DNA of 64,000 nucleotides from JADJVL01 sp039812765 (GTDB lineage Bacteria > Acidobacteriota > Holophagae > Holophagales > Holophagaceae), in NCBI GenBank assembly GCA_039812765.1, contig JBDIBF010000005.1:8411-72410 (forward strand). The letters are read 5' to 3'. The notes beneath the pieces were generated by a model, which worked only from the letters and a program-made list of their open reading frames with translations, had not been told where the DNA came from and made no database searches. Positions 18,145-27,076 of the stretch are shown here, one piece after another (positions within the stretch are counted from its first letter, which is position 1; every line of letters begins with the position of its first letter). A program made the translations under genes and the position numbers.

Positions 18145-19692
18145 ATGACCACGACCGCCCCGACCACGACCTGGACGAAGGAGAGCATCTTCGAGGCCCT
18201 CGGCCTCGCCGACGTGAACTCGGGCGTCTCCGACGGCGCCTTCTTCTCGAATCCCCGTGGACCGGAGCTCGTGAGCGAGAACCCCGCCACCGGCCAGCGC
18301 CTGGCCTCGGTGATGCAGGGCGACGACGCCGACTACGAGGCCATGATGGCCACGGCCACCAAGGCCTTCGAGACCTGGCGCATGATGCCCGCCCCCCAGC
18401 GCGGCGAGATCGTCCGCCAGCTCGGCGAGGCCTTCCGGAAGCACAAGGAGCCCCTCGGCGCCCTCATCAGCCTCGAGATGGGCAAGATCCTCAGCGAGGG
18501 GCTGGGCGAGGTCCAGGAGATGATCGACATCTGCGACTTCGCGGTGGGCCTGTCGCGCCAGCTCTACGGCCTCTCCATGCACTCCGAGCGACCCGGCCAC
18601 CGCATGTACGAGCAGTGGCACCCCCTGGGCCCGGTGGCGGTGATCACCGCCTTCAACTTCCCCATGGCCGTGTGGGCCTGGAACGCCATGCTGGCCGCCG
18701 TCTGCGGCGACGTGACGATCTGGAAGCCCTCCTCCAAGGTGCCGCTGTGCGCCGTGGCGGTGCAGAAGATCACCGACGAGGTCATGGAGAAGCACGGCCT
18801 CAAGGGCGTCTTCACCCTCATCGTGGGCCGCGGCAAGGACGTGGGCGAGCGCATCAACAACGACCCCCGCGTGCCGCTCATCTCCTTCACCGGCTCGGGC
18901 CGCATGGGCCAGCACGTGGGCGTCTGCGCCGCCAAGCGCTTCGGCCGCACCATCCTCGAGCTGGGCGGCAACAACGCCATCATCGTGATGGACGACGCGA
19001 ACCTCGACCTCGCGCTCCGGGCCATCGCCTTCGGCGCGGCCGGGACGGCGGGCCAGCGCTGCACCACCACGCGGCGCCTCTTCCTGCAGAAGGGCATCGC
19101 CAAGGGCCTCCTCGACCGCCTCGTGAAGGCCTACGCCTCCCTGCCCCTGGGGGACCCCCTGGCCCCGGGCACCCTGGTCGGTCCGCTCATCGACGCCGGC
19201 GCCGTGAAGGACTTCGAGGCCGCCATCCAGCGCGCCGTGGACGAGGGCGGGACCGTCATCGCCGGCGGGAGGAAGGTCGAGGGCGCGGGCAACTACGTGC
19301 AGCCCACCATCATCCGCTGCCCGAAGCAGCTGGCCATCACCTGCGAGGAAACCTTCGCGCCCATCCTCTACGTGATGGAGTTCGAGAAGCTGGACGAGGC
19401 CATCGAGGTGCACAACGCCGTGCCCCAGGGCCTGTCGTCGGCCATCTTCACGACGAACCTGCTGCACGCCGAGCGCTTCCTGGGCCCCAACGGCTCCGAC
19501 TGCGGCATCGCCAACGTCAACATCGGCACCTCGGGCGCCGAGATCGGCGGCGCCTTCGGCGGCGAGAAGGAGACCGGCGGCGGCCGCGAGTCCGGATCGG
19601 ACGCCTGGAAGGCCTACATGCGCCGCCAGACCTGCACCATCAACCACTCCACGAACCTGCCCCTGGCCCAGGGCGTGAAGTTCGACATCTGA
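18145..19692 (+). CDS. aldehyde dehydrogenase, ALDH7/antiquitin type
   Basis: A 515-residue NAD(P)-dependent aldehyde dehydrogenase. The active cysteine is C306 in GQRCTTTRRLF and the general base is E272 in LELGGNNAII; both blocks, together with GTSGAEIGGAFGGEKETGGG, match the ALDH7 (antiquitin) group that oxidises alpha-aminoadipic semialdehyde in lysine breakdown. That substrate is likely but not proven, and no other lysine genes are beside it. The ATG at 18145 was preferred to an upstream start at 18040, which reads through low-complexity, non-conserved sequence. Confidence 0.9.
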   Translation: MTTTAPTTTWTKESIFEALGLADVNSGVSDGAFFSNPRGPELVSENPATGQRLASVMQGDDADYEAMMATATKAFETWRMMPAPQRGEIVRQLGEAFRKHKEPLGALISLEMGKILSEGLGEVQEMIDICDFAVGLSRQLYGLSMHSERPGHRMYEQWHPLGPVAVITAFNFPMAVWAWNAMLAAVCGDVTIWKPSSKVPLCAVAVQKITDEVMEKHGLKGVFTLIVGRGKDVGERINNDPRVPLISFTGSGRMGQHVGVCAAKRFGRTILELGGNNAIIVMDDANLDLALRAIAFGAAGTAGQRCTTTRRLFLQKGIAKGLLDRLVKAYASLPLGDPLAPGTLVGPLIDAGAVKDFEAAIQRAVDEGGTVIAGGRKVEGAGNYVQPTIIRCPKQLAITCEETFAPILYVMEFEKLDEAIEVHNAVPQGLSSAIFTTNLLHAERFLGPNGSDCGIANVNIGTSGAEIGGAFGGEKETGGGRESGSDAWKAYMRRQTCTINHSTNLPLAQGVKFDI

Positions 19693-19728
19693 GGCGGCGG
19701 CCTCCGCGTCCGGCCAGACCTCGGGGAC

Positions 19729-20649
19729 TCAGAGGAACGGCACCGCGTCGGGACCGATCCAGTATCCGAGCTCCATCAGCGTCGCCCCGGCGAGGGCGGC
19801 GAAGCGCTGGAGCTGGACCGGCGTGAGCTGGCGCTTCCAGTCGTCGGGCACCCCCTTGCGGAAGAAGGAGGACGCGTCCTCCTCACCGGCCTTCCGGCCG
19901 CCGCTGAGCTTCTCGAAGGAGGCGGCCTCCACGCAGGCCCTCACCGTGGCCTCGTCCGCGTCGGCCCCCAGGAAGGCGAAGAGCCTCGCCGCCTCGGCGC
20001 GGGGATCGGCCACCAGGTCCTCGTAGCGGACCTCGATGTAGCGGTCGCCGTATCCGAGATCCCTGCCGGCGGACCGGGCCGCCTGGACGCGCTCGGCCCA
20101 TTCGGTGGCGGTGATGTCGAGGAACCCGTCGAAGTCGAGGCGCTCCAGTTCGGCGTACTTCGACCGGACGTTGTGGTGCCAGGCCGACAGGAAGACGCCC
20201 CGGCCGTCCCGGATGATGTGGATGAACTTCGCCTCGGGGAAGAGCCGGTCCAGTTCCCGGATGTGCAGGGCGTGCTCCGGGTCCTTCTCCCCCAGGAAGC
20301 GCAGCCCCGGCTTCCCTGGATCGTCGATGGCCTCCAGGCGCAGGGTGATGAAGGTCCGCATCAGGGCGAGCACGTCCTTCCAGCGCAAGTCCGGAAAGTC
20401 GTTGCTGTCGGTGACGACCTTGCGCCGGTCCGCCAGGAGCTTGCGGTAGCCCTGGCAGGTCTCCACCAGGGCCAGGGCGAAGTGGTGCACGCAGGCCTCG
20501 CCGCGGCACGCGATCTCCGGGTGGGCGTCGAGGATCCTCCCCAACCAGGTGGTCCCGGACTTGGGAGCCCCGGTGAGGAAGAAGGGTCCCTTCCGGAGCA
20601 CCGGGATCTCGACGGGCGCCGGGGGCTGCGGATCTCTGGTGGCGGCCAT
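19729..20649 (-). CDS. sulfotransferase family protein
   Basis: A 306-residue cytosolic-type sulfotransferase. It has the PAPS 5'-phosphosulfate loop PKSGTTWLGR near residue 35 and the 3'-phosphate motif IRDGRGVFLSAWHH near 150, in the usual order and spacing. It should move sulfate from PAPS to a hydroxyl or amine; the acceptor cannot be told. The open frame continues upstream to 20895, but the ATG at 20649 has GGAG 11 bases ahead and begins just before the nucleotide loop. It diverges from the small secreted protein at 20784. Confidence 0.87.
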   Translation of the reverse strand: MAATRDPQPPAPVEIPVLRKGPFFLTGAPKSGTTWLGRILDAHPEIACRGEACVHHFALALVETCQGYRKLLADRRKVVTDSNDFPDLRWKDVLALMRTFITLRLEAIDDPGKPGLRFLGEKDPEHALHIRELDRLFPEAKFIHIIRDGRGVFLSAWHHNVRSKYAELERLDFDGFLDITATEWAERVQAARSAGRDLGYGDRYIEVRYEDLVADPRAEAARLFAFLGADADEATVRACVEAASFEKLSGGRKAGEEDASSFFRKGVPDDWKRQLTPVQLQRFAALAGATLMELGYWIGPDAVPFL

Positions 20650-20783
20650 CGCGGTGGCTCCGGTGGAAAAGGGTTTCCGAACCTCCCATGAATCCAGCGG
20701 GGCGGGAAGGGGGAATCGCGGGACGACCGCCCTTGGCGCCGCGGGATCCCCGGGCGTAGGCTGATCCCTTTCCCGGAGGCCCC

Positions 20784-21104
20784 ATGCGCGCTCCCATCCT
20801 GCTCTTCCTGGCGGCCGCGGTCCTCTCGGCGGGTCCGGCACATGGCCTGGAGAAACCCCGGAAGACGAGGGGTTCCGGACCCGTGCACTCCGCAACCGAG
20901 GCCAAGGCCATCGCCGAGCGGGAGACCGGCGGCGTGGCCGTCAGCGCCCGGCGCACGTCCCTGAACGGTGCGAGCTGCGGCTGGGAGGTGGACGTCCACA
21001 TGCCCAGGGAGGATCGCGGCTGGCGCTGCATCGTGGACTGCGACACCCACCTGGTCTACACCAAGGACCGCATACCGAACCCGTCCAAGGGCAAGCGGAA
21101 GTAG
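20784..21104 (+). CDS. small secreted protein, possibly PepSY-like
   Basis: A 106-residue protein with a signal peptide (ILLFLAAAVLSAGPAHG). The mature part, with ATEAKAIAERETGG near the start and WEVDVHMPREDRGWRC-like beta strands, resembles a single PepSY-type domain (one helix and a small sheet), a fold often found in peptidase inhibitors; two cysteines near the end may pair. The assignment is tentative. GGAGG with a CCCC spacer precedes the ATG. The M28 peptidase begins 9 bases past its stop, so the two are surely cotranscribed and the small protein may act on that peptidase. Confidence 0.65.
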   Translation: MRAPILLFLAAAVLSAGPAHGLEKPRKTRGSGPVHSATEAKAIAERETGGVAVSARRTSLNGASCGWEVDVHMPREDRGWRCIVDCDTHLVYTKDRIPNPSKGKRK

Positions 21105-21112
21105 GAGGCCCC

Positions 21113-22663
21113 ATGATCCGTTCCCGGGCCCTCACGTCGGCCATCGCCCTTTCGTTCGGCCTGTCGGCGTCGAGCCAGGCGCCGGATCGCGCGCGGATGA
21201 AGGAGGATCTCTTCGCCCTCGCCAGCCCCGCCTTCCAGGGCCGGGCCACCGGAACTCCAGGGCAGCGGATGGCCGCCGACCTCGTGGCGCGACGCTTCCA
21301 GGAGGCGGGCCTCCAGCCGCTCAAGCCCGGGGGCTTCGGGGGCGCCACGCCCTTCCACTGGCCCTACGCCCTCGAGCGCGTGCGGATCGACGAGGCGGAC
21401 AGCCGGCTCGCGCTGGGCGGGTCCAGGCTGAAGCTCGGCAGCGAGGCATTCACCTCGCGTGCCCTCCCGGGCAGCGGGGACGCCGTACTCCTCGGCTACG
21501 GAGTGCATGCCCCGGAGGCAGGGTGGGACGACTACGCCGGCGCCGAACTGCGGGGCCGATGGGTCGTCGCCTTCGACGGTGAGGCTCCCCGTCCCCCCGG
21601 CATCGAGGCCCAGGCCTGGTCAAAGGCCTGCGCATCCGAGGCCAAGGCCGCCGCCGCCGCCCGCGCCGGCGCCCTCGGCCTCGTCCTGCTCCAGGACCAG
21701 CGCCCCGGGGCCCGCGATCTGGCGCGGCTCGGGACCTGGCTTTCCCGCGCCTCCCGCAGCGGGAGGGTCGGCCTGAAGGGGGCGGCCGCGGCTCCCCCTC
21801 CCTCGATCCTCGTGCCCTCCGCCGGCCTGAAGGTCTTCTCGGGCGCCTCAGGCCTGCAGGAGCGCATTGCCGCCGCCGGCCGGCCCCTGCCATCCAGGCC
21901 CCTGGGCCGCCTGGACTTCAAGCCGAGGGTCCGTGCGGAAGACCTCCCGGCCGCGAACGTGGTCGGGCTCCTCCCCGGCACGGATCCGGCGCTGAAGGAC
22001 GAGTTCGTGATCCTCTCCGCCCACCACGACCATGTGGGGCTGGAAGGGGGCACCCTCCACCCTGGCGCCGACGACAACGCCTCCGGCACCGCCGTCCTGG
22101 TGGAGGTGGCCCGCCTGCTCAAGGGCGACCGCCCCCGCCGGAGCATCCTGTTCGTCTCCGTCAGCGGGGAGGAGATCGGCCTCTTCGGCTCCGAGGCCTT
22201 CGTCCATGCGCCGCCGGTGGACCTGGGGAAGGTGAAGGCCGACCTCAACATCGACATGGTGGGACGGAACGATCCGGCGGAGCTCAGCGTGACCCCCGCG
22301 CGGGTGGACGGGGCCGTTTCCACCCTCACGGAGCGGGCCCGCAGCCTGGCGGCCGCCCGGGGCCTCCGCCTCACCGACGAGGCCGACACCTACTGGACGC
22401 GCTCCGACCACTACACCTTCTTCAGGAAGGGCATCCCCGCCATCTTCTTCTTCGGCGGGATGCACAAGGACTACCATCAGGCCACCGACACTCCGGACAA
22501 GATCAACCTCGAGAAGCTGGTCCGCGTGGCGGCCTTCGTGCGGGATTTGGCCCTGGCCACCGCCGACGCCCCGGAGGCCCCACGGATGCTGGCGAAGGAG
22601 ACCTGGTCGGGCTGGTCCTGGCCCTCGGCGCCGGCTCCGGGGCCCCTGGCGGCCACCCACTAG
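21113..22663 (+). CDS. M28 family metallopeptidase, secreted
   Basis: A 516-residue exported zinc peptidase. A signal sequence (residues 1-23) leads into a region with a protease-associated insert, then the M28 catalytic domain: HHDHVG with the first zinc histidine, GADDNASGT with the bridging aspartate, SGEEIGLFGS with the catalytic and zinc glutamates, NIDMVGRND with the next ligand aspartate, and a final histidine in KDYHQATDTPDK. All metal ligands are present, so it should be active as an aminopeptidase-like enzyme outside the cytoplasm. GGAGG with CCCC precedes the start, and the small secreted protein lies just upstream in the same operon. Confidence 0.93.
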   Translation: MIRSRALTSAIALSFGLSASSQAPDRARMKEDLFALASPAFQGRATGTPGQRMAADLVARRFQEAGLQPLKPGGFGGATPFHWPYALERVRIDEADSRLALGGSRLKLGSEAFTSRALPGSGDAVLLGYGVHAPEAGWDDYAGAELRGRWVVAFDGEAPRPPGIEAQAWSKACASEAKAAAAARAGALGLVLLQDQRPGARDLARLGTWLSRASRSGRVGLKGAAAAPPPSILVPSAGLKVFSGASGLQERIAAAGRPLPSRPLGRLDFKPRVRAEDLPAANVVGLLPGTDPALKDEFVILSAHHDHVGLEGGTLHPGADDNASGTAVLVEVARLLKGDRPRRSILFVSVSGEEIGLFGSEAFVHAPPVDLGKVKADLNIDMVGRNDPAELSVTPARVDGAVSTLTERARSLAAARGLRLTDEADTYWTRSDHYTFFRKGIPAIFFFGGMHKDYHQATDTPDKINLEKLVRVAAFVRDLALATADAPEAPRMLAKETWSGWSWPSAPAPGPLAATH

Positions 22664-22787
22664 GAAATCGAATCCAACCCGGCTTCCATCGAGATATTCA
22701 AACCCCAGGGCCGCCATTTTCTGGGGGCCCCTTTTGTTTCCCGGTCACTACACTGGTGCCTCGGCAATCGCCGTTTCGGAGCCTTCC

Positions 22788-23873
22788 ATGAGCCTGATGG
22801 ACAACTTCAAAGACTGGGGCAAGGCCCAATTCCTTGACGTCGTGCAGTGGCTGGACGACAGCAATGACATCATGGCGTGGCGCTTCCCGTTCCGTGGGCA
22901 GGAGATCCAGAACGGCGGCAAGCTTGTCGTGCGGCCGAGCCAGGCCGCGGTGTTCATGGACGAGGGCCGCTTCGGCGACGTCTTCGTGCAGCCCAACACC
23001 TACACCCTGAACACGCAGAACCTGCCCATCCTGGCCACCCTCAAGGGCTGGAAGTACGGCTTCGAGAGCCCCTTCAAGAGCGACGTGGTGTTCATCAACA
23101 CGAAGCTCTTCAACGACCTGGGCTGGGGAACCCCCAACCCGGTGATGATGCGCGACCCCGACTTCGGCATGGTGCGCATCAAGGCCCACGGCATCTACAG
23201 CGTGCAGGTCCCCGAGGACCCCGAGGCCATCAAGACCTTCATCAAGCAGCTCGTGGGCACCAACGGCCAGTACACCATCGACGACTGCCAGAACCAGCTC
23301 CGCAAGACCATCAGCTCCAAGCTCGCCGACACCCTGGCCGAGCTGAAGATGGGCGCCCTGGACCTCAACATGAAGATCGACGAGGTGGGCGACGCGGTGA
23401 AGGAGAAGCTCCAGGCGGAGTTCCTCACCATGGGCGTGAAGCTCGCCAAGCTGGTGGTCGAGCCCTTCACGCTGCCCGAGGAGGTCGAGGCCATGATGGA
23501 CAAGCGCACCTCCGTGGGCATGATGGCCCCGGTGATGGGCGCCTACACCCAGATGCAGGTCGCGGACTCCATGCCCATCGCCGCCGCCAACGAAGGCGGG
23601 ATCGCGGGCCTGGGGATGGGCGCCGGGCTCGGCTTCGGCATGGGCGGCATGATGGCGGGACAGATGGCCCAGGCCGCCCAGGGCTACCAGCAGCCCATGC
23701 CCATGGGCACCCCCCAGATGGCGCCCCAGGCCGCTGCCGCGGCGGCCCCGGCCAAGAGCCTCAAGGAGGAACTCTCTGAGCTGAAGGACCTCTTCGACAG
23801 CCAGCTCATCTCCCAGGCGGAGTTCGACGCCCAGCGCGCCGCCATCATGAAGAAGCACGGCATGGGCAGCTGA
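22788..23873 (+). CDS. SPFH domain / YdjI-like protein with SHOCT tail
   Basis: A 361-residue protein. The first 250 residues form the SPFH (band 7) type domain of the YdjI 'virion core' group (PFRGQEIQNGGKLVVRPSQA near the start). A glycine-, methionine- and glutamine-rich linker follows, and the last 35 residues (LKDLFDSQLISQAEFDAQRA) form a SHOCT oligomerisation domain. Proteins of this kind assemble near the membrane and in Bacillus answer envelope stress; no enzyme activity is known. The ATG at 22788 gives the conserved MSLMDNFKDW start. A hairpin terminator follows. Confidence 0.85.
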   Translation: MSLMDNFKDWGKAQFLDVVQWLDDSNDIMAWRFPFRGQEIQNGGKLVVRPSQAAVFMDEGRFGDVFVQPNTYTLNTQNLPILATLKGWKYGFESPFKSDVVFINTKLFNDLGWGTPNPVMMRDPDFGMVRIKAHGIYSVQVPEDPEAIKTFIKQLVGTNGQYTIDDCQNQLRKTISSKLADTLAELKMGALDLNMKIDEVGDAVKEKLQAEFLTMGVKLAKLVVEPFTLPEEVEAMMDKRTSVGMMAPVMGAYTQMQVADSMPIAAANEGGIAGLGMGAGLGFGMGGMMAGQMAQAAQGYQQPMPMGTPQMAPQAAAAAAPAKSLKEELSELKDLFDSQLISQAEFDAQRAAIMKKHGMGS

Positions 23874-23899
23874 TCCCCCCGGATCGCCGCGACCCCGGC

Positions 23900-23925
23900 A
23901 AAAGCCCCCGGTCCCGGGGGCTTTT
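23900..23925 (+). terminator. intrinsic terminator after the SPFH gene
   Basis: AAAAGCCCCCGG (23900-23911) and CCGGGGGCTTTT (23914-23925) form a long perfect stem ending in TTTT, between the SPFH gene and pheA. The flanking A and T tracts would let it act in both directions. Confidence 0.85.
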
Positions 23926-23938
23926 GCTACCGTGGTGA

Positions 23939-25018
23939 ATGGATCTCGACGACCTCCGACGCCAGATCGACGCCCTGGACGACCGGCTGCTGGCCCTGCT
24001 CAACGAGCGCGCCGCCCTCGCCGCGCGGGTGGGCGAGGTGAAGGCGAAGGAGCAGCGCGCCTTCTTCGTCCCCAGCCGCGAGAAGGCGGTGGTGGCGCGC
24101 CTGGAGGCGGCCAATCCGGGGCCCTTCCCCACCGCCAGCCTCCGGCCGGTCTTCAAGGAGGTGATGAGCGCCTGCCGCTCCCTGGAGCAGGGCCTGCGGG
24201 TGGCCTTCCTGGGCCCCGAGGGGACCTTCACCCACATGGCCCTGAAGCACCAGTTCGGCCTCTCCGCCCTGGGGCTGCCCGTGGGCACGGTGGCCGCGGT
24301 CTTCAAGGAGGTCGAGCAGGGCCGCGCGGACTTCGGCGTGGTGCCCATCGAGAACAGCACCGACGGCGCCGTCACCCACACCCTCGACACCTTCCTGGAC
24401 AGCCCGCTCAAGATCAGCGCCGAGATCATCCTGGAGGTGGACCAGTGCCTCCTGGGCCGTCCGGGGCTGGAGCTCGCGTCCGTGGAACGCGTCTACAGCC
24501 ATCCCCAGGGCCTGGGCCAGTGCCGCAAGTGGTTGGAGGGCAATATGTCCCGCGCCACCCTGGTGGAGGCCCCGAGCACCGCCGAGGCCGCGCGCCTGGC
24601 ACGCGAGGACGCCGGCGGCGCCGCCATCGCGTCGGAACTCGCGGCGGACCTCTTCGACCTCGCCGTGCTGCGGGCACGGATCCAGGACGTGGCCGAGAAC
24701 GCCACGCGCTTCCTGGTGCTCGGCACCGCCCAGGCGGAGCCCACGGGCCGGGACAAGACCAGCCTGCTGGTGGCCGCCAAGGACGGCCCCGGCCTGCTCT
24801 TCCATCTTCTGCAGCCCTTCGCCGAGGCGGGCCTCAACCTCACCAAGATCGAGAGCCGGCCCAGCCGGCGGAAGGCCTGGGAGAACGTGTTCTTCCTCGA
24901 TGTGGCGGGCCACGCCTCCGAGCCCGCGGTGGCAGCGGCGCTGGCCTGGCTGGGTTCCCTCTGCGAGCAGGTGAAGGTGCTCGGCAGCTACCCCGTCGCG
25001 GAGGCCGTCCGGACCTGA
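23939..25018 (+). CDS. pheA: chorismate mutase / prephenate dehydratase
   Basis: A 359-residue bifunctional P-protein of phenylalanine synthesis. Residues 1-90 form an AroQ-type chorismate mutase (DLRRQIDALDDRLLALLNER). Residues about 90-265 are the prephenate dehydratase, opening with VAFLGPEGTFTHMA and ending in NATRFLVLG, where the threonine is catalytic. The remainder is an ACT domain with ESRPSRR, the phenylalanine-binding motif, so feedback inhibition is expected. The first ATG at 23939 matches the start of the mutase helix. It converges with the CDF gene, 9 bases apart. Confidence 0.95.
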   Translation: MDLDDLRRQIDALDDRLLALLNERAALAARVGEVKAKEQRAFFVPSREKAVVARLEAANPGPFPTASLRPVFKEVMSACRSLEQGLRVAFLGPEGTFTHMALKHQFGLSALGLPVGTVAAVFKEVEQGRADFGVVPIENSTDGAVTHTLDTFLDSPLKISAEIILEVDQCLLGRPGLELASVERVYSHPQGLGQCRKWLEGNMSRATLVEAPSTAEAARLAREDAGGAAIASELAADLFDLAVLRARIQDVAENATRFLVLGTAQAEPTGRDKTSLLVAAKDGPGLLFHLLQPFAEAGLNLTKIESRPSRRKAWENVFFLDVAGHASEPAVAAALAWLGSLCEQVKVLGSYPVAEAVRT

Positions 25019-25027
25019 CCGGGACCC

Positions 25028-26020
25028 TCAGTGTGCGTGGTCGTGCTCGTGCTGGTGGTCGCCGTGGTGGACGGGATCCTCGACCCCGGCGGCCTCGTGG
25101 CGGTGCACGAAGCGGTGGTGGTGCCGGGCCGCCATCGCCTCGGTCTCGAAGTGCAGGGTGAGGTGGCGCACGCCGTAGGCCTCGTGGAGCACGTGCTCGA
25201 TGTCCTCCAGGAAGGGCTCGGTCTCCTGCAGGCGCTCCGCCTCCACGACGACGTGGGCGGTGCAGATGGTGAGGTGGCTGCACACCTTCCAGGAGCGCAG
25301 GTCCTCGACGGCCCGCACCCCGGGGAGCTTCACCAGGTCCGCCTTGGCGGCCTCGTGGTCGAAGGCCGCCCGGTGCATGAGGATCCCCGAGGCGTCCGCC
25401 AGCAGGCTCCAGGCACCCCGCAGGATCACGGCGACGATGACCAGGGCGATGGCGGGGTCCACCCAGGTCCAGCCTGTGAAGCGCACGACGAGCATGGAGC
25501 CCACGAGCCCGATGCTGGTGAGGGCGTCGGTGAAGGCATGCAGGTAGGCGGCCCGCAGGTTGGAGTCCCGCGCCTGGCGGCTCCCCGCCTCGGGCCTCAG
25601 CACCAGGGTTGCCGCCACGTTGAGGACGAGGCCCGCGCCGGAGAAGACCAGCACCCAGCCAGTCTGGATCGGGTGCGGATGGCGGAAGCGCTGCACGGCC
25701 TCGAAGACGACCCCGGCGGCCAGGGCCACGAGGAGGAGGCCGCCGGCGGCGGTGTTGAAGACCTCCAGCCGGTGCCAGCCGTAGGCATAGCGGTCGCTGG
25801 GCTCGCGCCGGTTGGCGATCACGAGCCCCGTGAGCGCCAGCAGGTTCACGAAGACGTCGTTGAGGTTCTCCAGGCTGTCGGAGACCAGCCCCAGGGAGCC
25901 GGTCCAGAGGCCCCCCGCGGCCTGCAGCACCGCGCTGACGGCGAAGATGCCCGCGCTGAGGGCCAGGCGGGACGCCGTGGTCGGCCCGTGGGAGTGCCCG
26001 CAGGCGGGCCTGGCGCCCAT
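25028..26020 (-). CDS. cation diffusion facilitator (zinc/cobalt exporter)
   Basis: A 330-residue CDF transporter with six membrane helices and a cytoplasmic C-terminal domain. The metal sites are visible: SDSLENLND in helix 2 and HAFTD (HxxxD) in helix 5. Histidine-rich ends (CGHSHG near the start and a long His/Asp run at the end) probably collect zinc, cobalt or another divalent metal for export with proton antiport. The ATG at 26020 lies 1 base past the enoyl-CoA hydratase stop, so it is the last gene of the leftward operon with the hydratase and the biotinyl proteins, an odd pairing with no obvious metabolic link. Confidence 0.92.
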   Translation of the reverse strand: MGARPACGHSHGPTTASRLALSAGIFAVSAVLQAAGGLWTGSLGLVSDSLENLNDVFVNLLALTGLVIANRREPSDRYAYGWHRLEVFNTAAGGLLLVALAAGVVFEAVQRFRHPHPIQTGWVLVFSGAGLVLNVAATLVLRPEAGSRQARDSNLRAAYLHAFTDALTSIGLVGSMLVVRFTGWTWVDPAIALVIVAVILRGAWSLLADASGILMHRAAFDHEAAKADLVKLPGVRAVEDLRSWKVCSHLTICTAHVVVEAERLQETEPFLEDIEHVLHEAYGVRHLTLHFETEAMAARHHHRFVHRHEAAGVEDPVHHGDHQHEHDHAH

Positions 26021-26021
26021 C

Positions 26022-26810
26022 TCAGCGCCCCCGGTAGACGGGCTTGCGCTTCTCGCGGAAGGCGGCGAGGCCCTCGAGCCGGTCCTCGGTGGGCAGCACC
26101 TGGGCGTAGCAGGCCTCTTCCACCACGAGGCCCCCGTCCCGGTCCCGGTCCAGGCCGCCGTCAATGGCAGCCTTCGCGGCCCGGAGGGCGACGGGACCGT
26201 TGGGCAGGATCTCCCGGGCCAGGCCGAGGGCCGCTTCGAGGGCCCGGCCCGGTTCCACGCAGCGGTCCACCACGCCGAAGGCGAGGGCCTCCGGGCCGTC
26301 GAGGCGCCGGGCGGTGAAGATCAGTTCCTTGGCCCTGGAGCGGCCGATGATGCGGGGCAGGCGCTGGGTGCCCCCCGCGCCGGGGATGATGGCCAGCGAC
26401 GTTTCCGGCAGGCCCAGCCGGGCCGCGGCCCCCGCGACGCGCAGGTCGCAGGCCAGGGCCAGCTCCAGGCCGCCGCCCAGGGCGGCCCCTTCGATCGCGG
26501 CGATCACGGGCATGGGCAGGCGCTCGAGGGCGGTGAAGGCCGCCCGGAGCCGCTTCACGAAGGCCTCCGCCTCCTCCGGGCTCATGCCCGCGCGCTCCTT
26601 CAGGTCCGCCCCGGCGCAAAAGACGCCGTCCACCAGGCTGTGGAGCACCACCACCCGGGCGCCGGGATCCCCGGCCAGGGCGCCGAAGGCCTCCTCGAGT
26701 TCGCCCAGGAGCTGGCGGCCCAGGGCGTTCTTGGCCCCGGGACGGTCCAGGCCGAGCAGGACGAGACCCTCGTCGGGGCCCTCCCGCCGCTCGACGCGCA
26801 GCTCGGCCAT
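26022..26810 (-). CDS. enoyl-CoA hydratase family (methylglutaconyl-CoA hydratase-like)
   Basis: A 262-residue crotonase-fold enzyme. The oxyanion-hole block AIEGAALGGGLELALACDLR and the PETSLAIIPGAGGTQRLPR block are both complete; the latter is the text seen in AUH-type 3-methylglutaconyl-CoA hydratases and in several enoyl-CoA hydratases. With a biotin carrier just upstream, a place in leucine or another branched acyl-CoA pathway is likely, but the carboxylase subunits are not in this window. Its ATG overlaps the stop of the biotin carrier gene by 1 base (TGATG), which points to translational coupling. Confidence 0.88.
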   Translation of the reverse strand: MAELRVERREGPDEGLVLLGLDRPGAKNALGRQLLGELEEAFGALAGDPGARVVVLHSLVDGVFCAGADLKERAGMSPEEAEAFVKRLRAAFTALERLPMPVIAAIEGAALGGGLELALACDLRVAGAAARLGLPETSLAIIPGAGGTQRLPRIIGRSRAKELIFTARRLDGPEALAFGVVDRCVEPGRALEAALGLAREILPNGPVALRAAKAAIDGGLDRDRDGGLVVEEACYAQVLPTEDRLEGLAAFREKRKPVYRGR

Positions 26811-27022
26811 CAGCCCAGCTCGACGATGGGGTCCCCCTCGTTGAGGAACTGTTCCACCGTGACGAAGACCTTCACGACGGTGCCCTCCTCCGGGGAACCC
26901 ACGGGGATCTGCATCTTCATGGACTCGATGAGGATGAGGTCCTGGTCCTCGCCGATGGAGTCCCCCTCGGCCACCAGGACCTCCAGGACCTTGCCCGCCA
27001 TCTCGGCCCGAATGAGCGCCAT
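26810..27022 (-). CDS. biotin carboxyl carrier protein, stand-alone domain
   Basis: A 70-residue biotinyl domain with nothing else attached. IESMKMQIPV carries the canonical MKM motif, so the central lysine should be biotinylated. The start MALIRAEMAGKV and the end NEGDPIVELG are the two ends of the beta-barrel half-repeats. It probably carries CO2 for an acyl-CoA, pyruvate or oxaloacetate type carboxylase encoded elsewhere. The second, lysine-less domain protein lies 54 bases upstream in the same direction. Confidence 0.9.
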   Translation of the reverse strand: MALIRAEMAGKVLEVLVAEGDSIGEDQDLILIESMKMQIPVGSPEEGTVVKVFVTVEQFLNEGDPIVELG

Positions 27023-27076
27023 ACCGTACCTCCGCTGGATACGGCCATTGTAGCCGTCGCCGTTCCGGGGCCGGAG

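Noticed and set aside
22703..22732. CCCCAG/CTGGGG with trailing T residues as a terminator of the M28 gene
   Set aside because: The stem is only 6 bp with a 12-base loop, so it is too weak to annotate.
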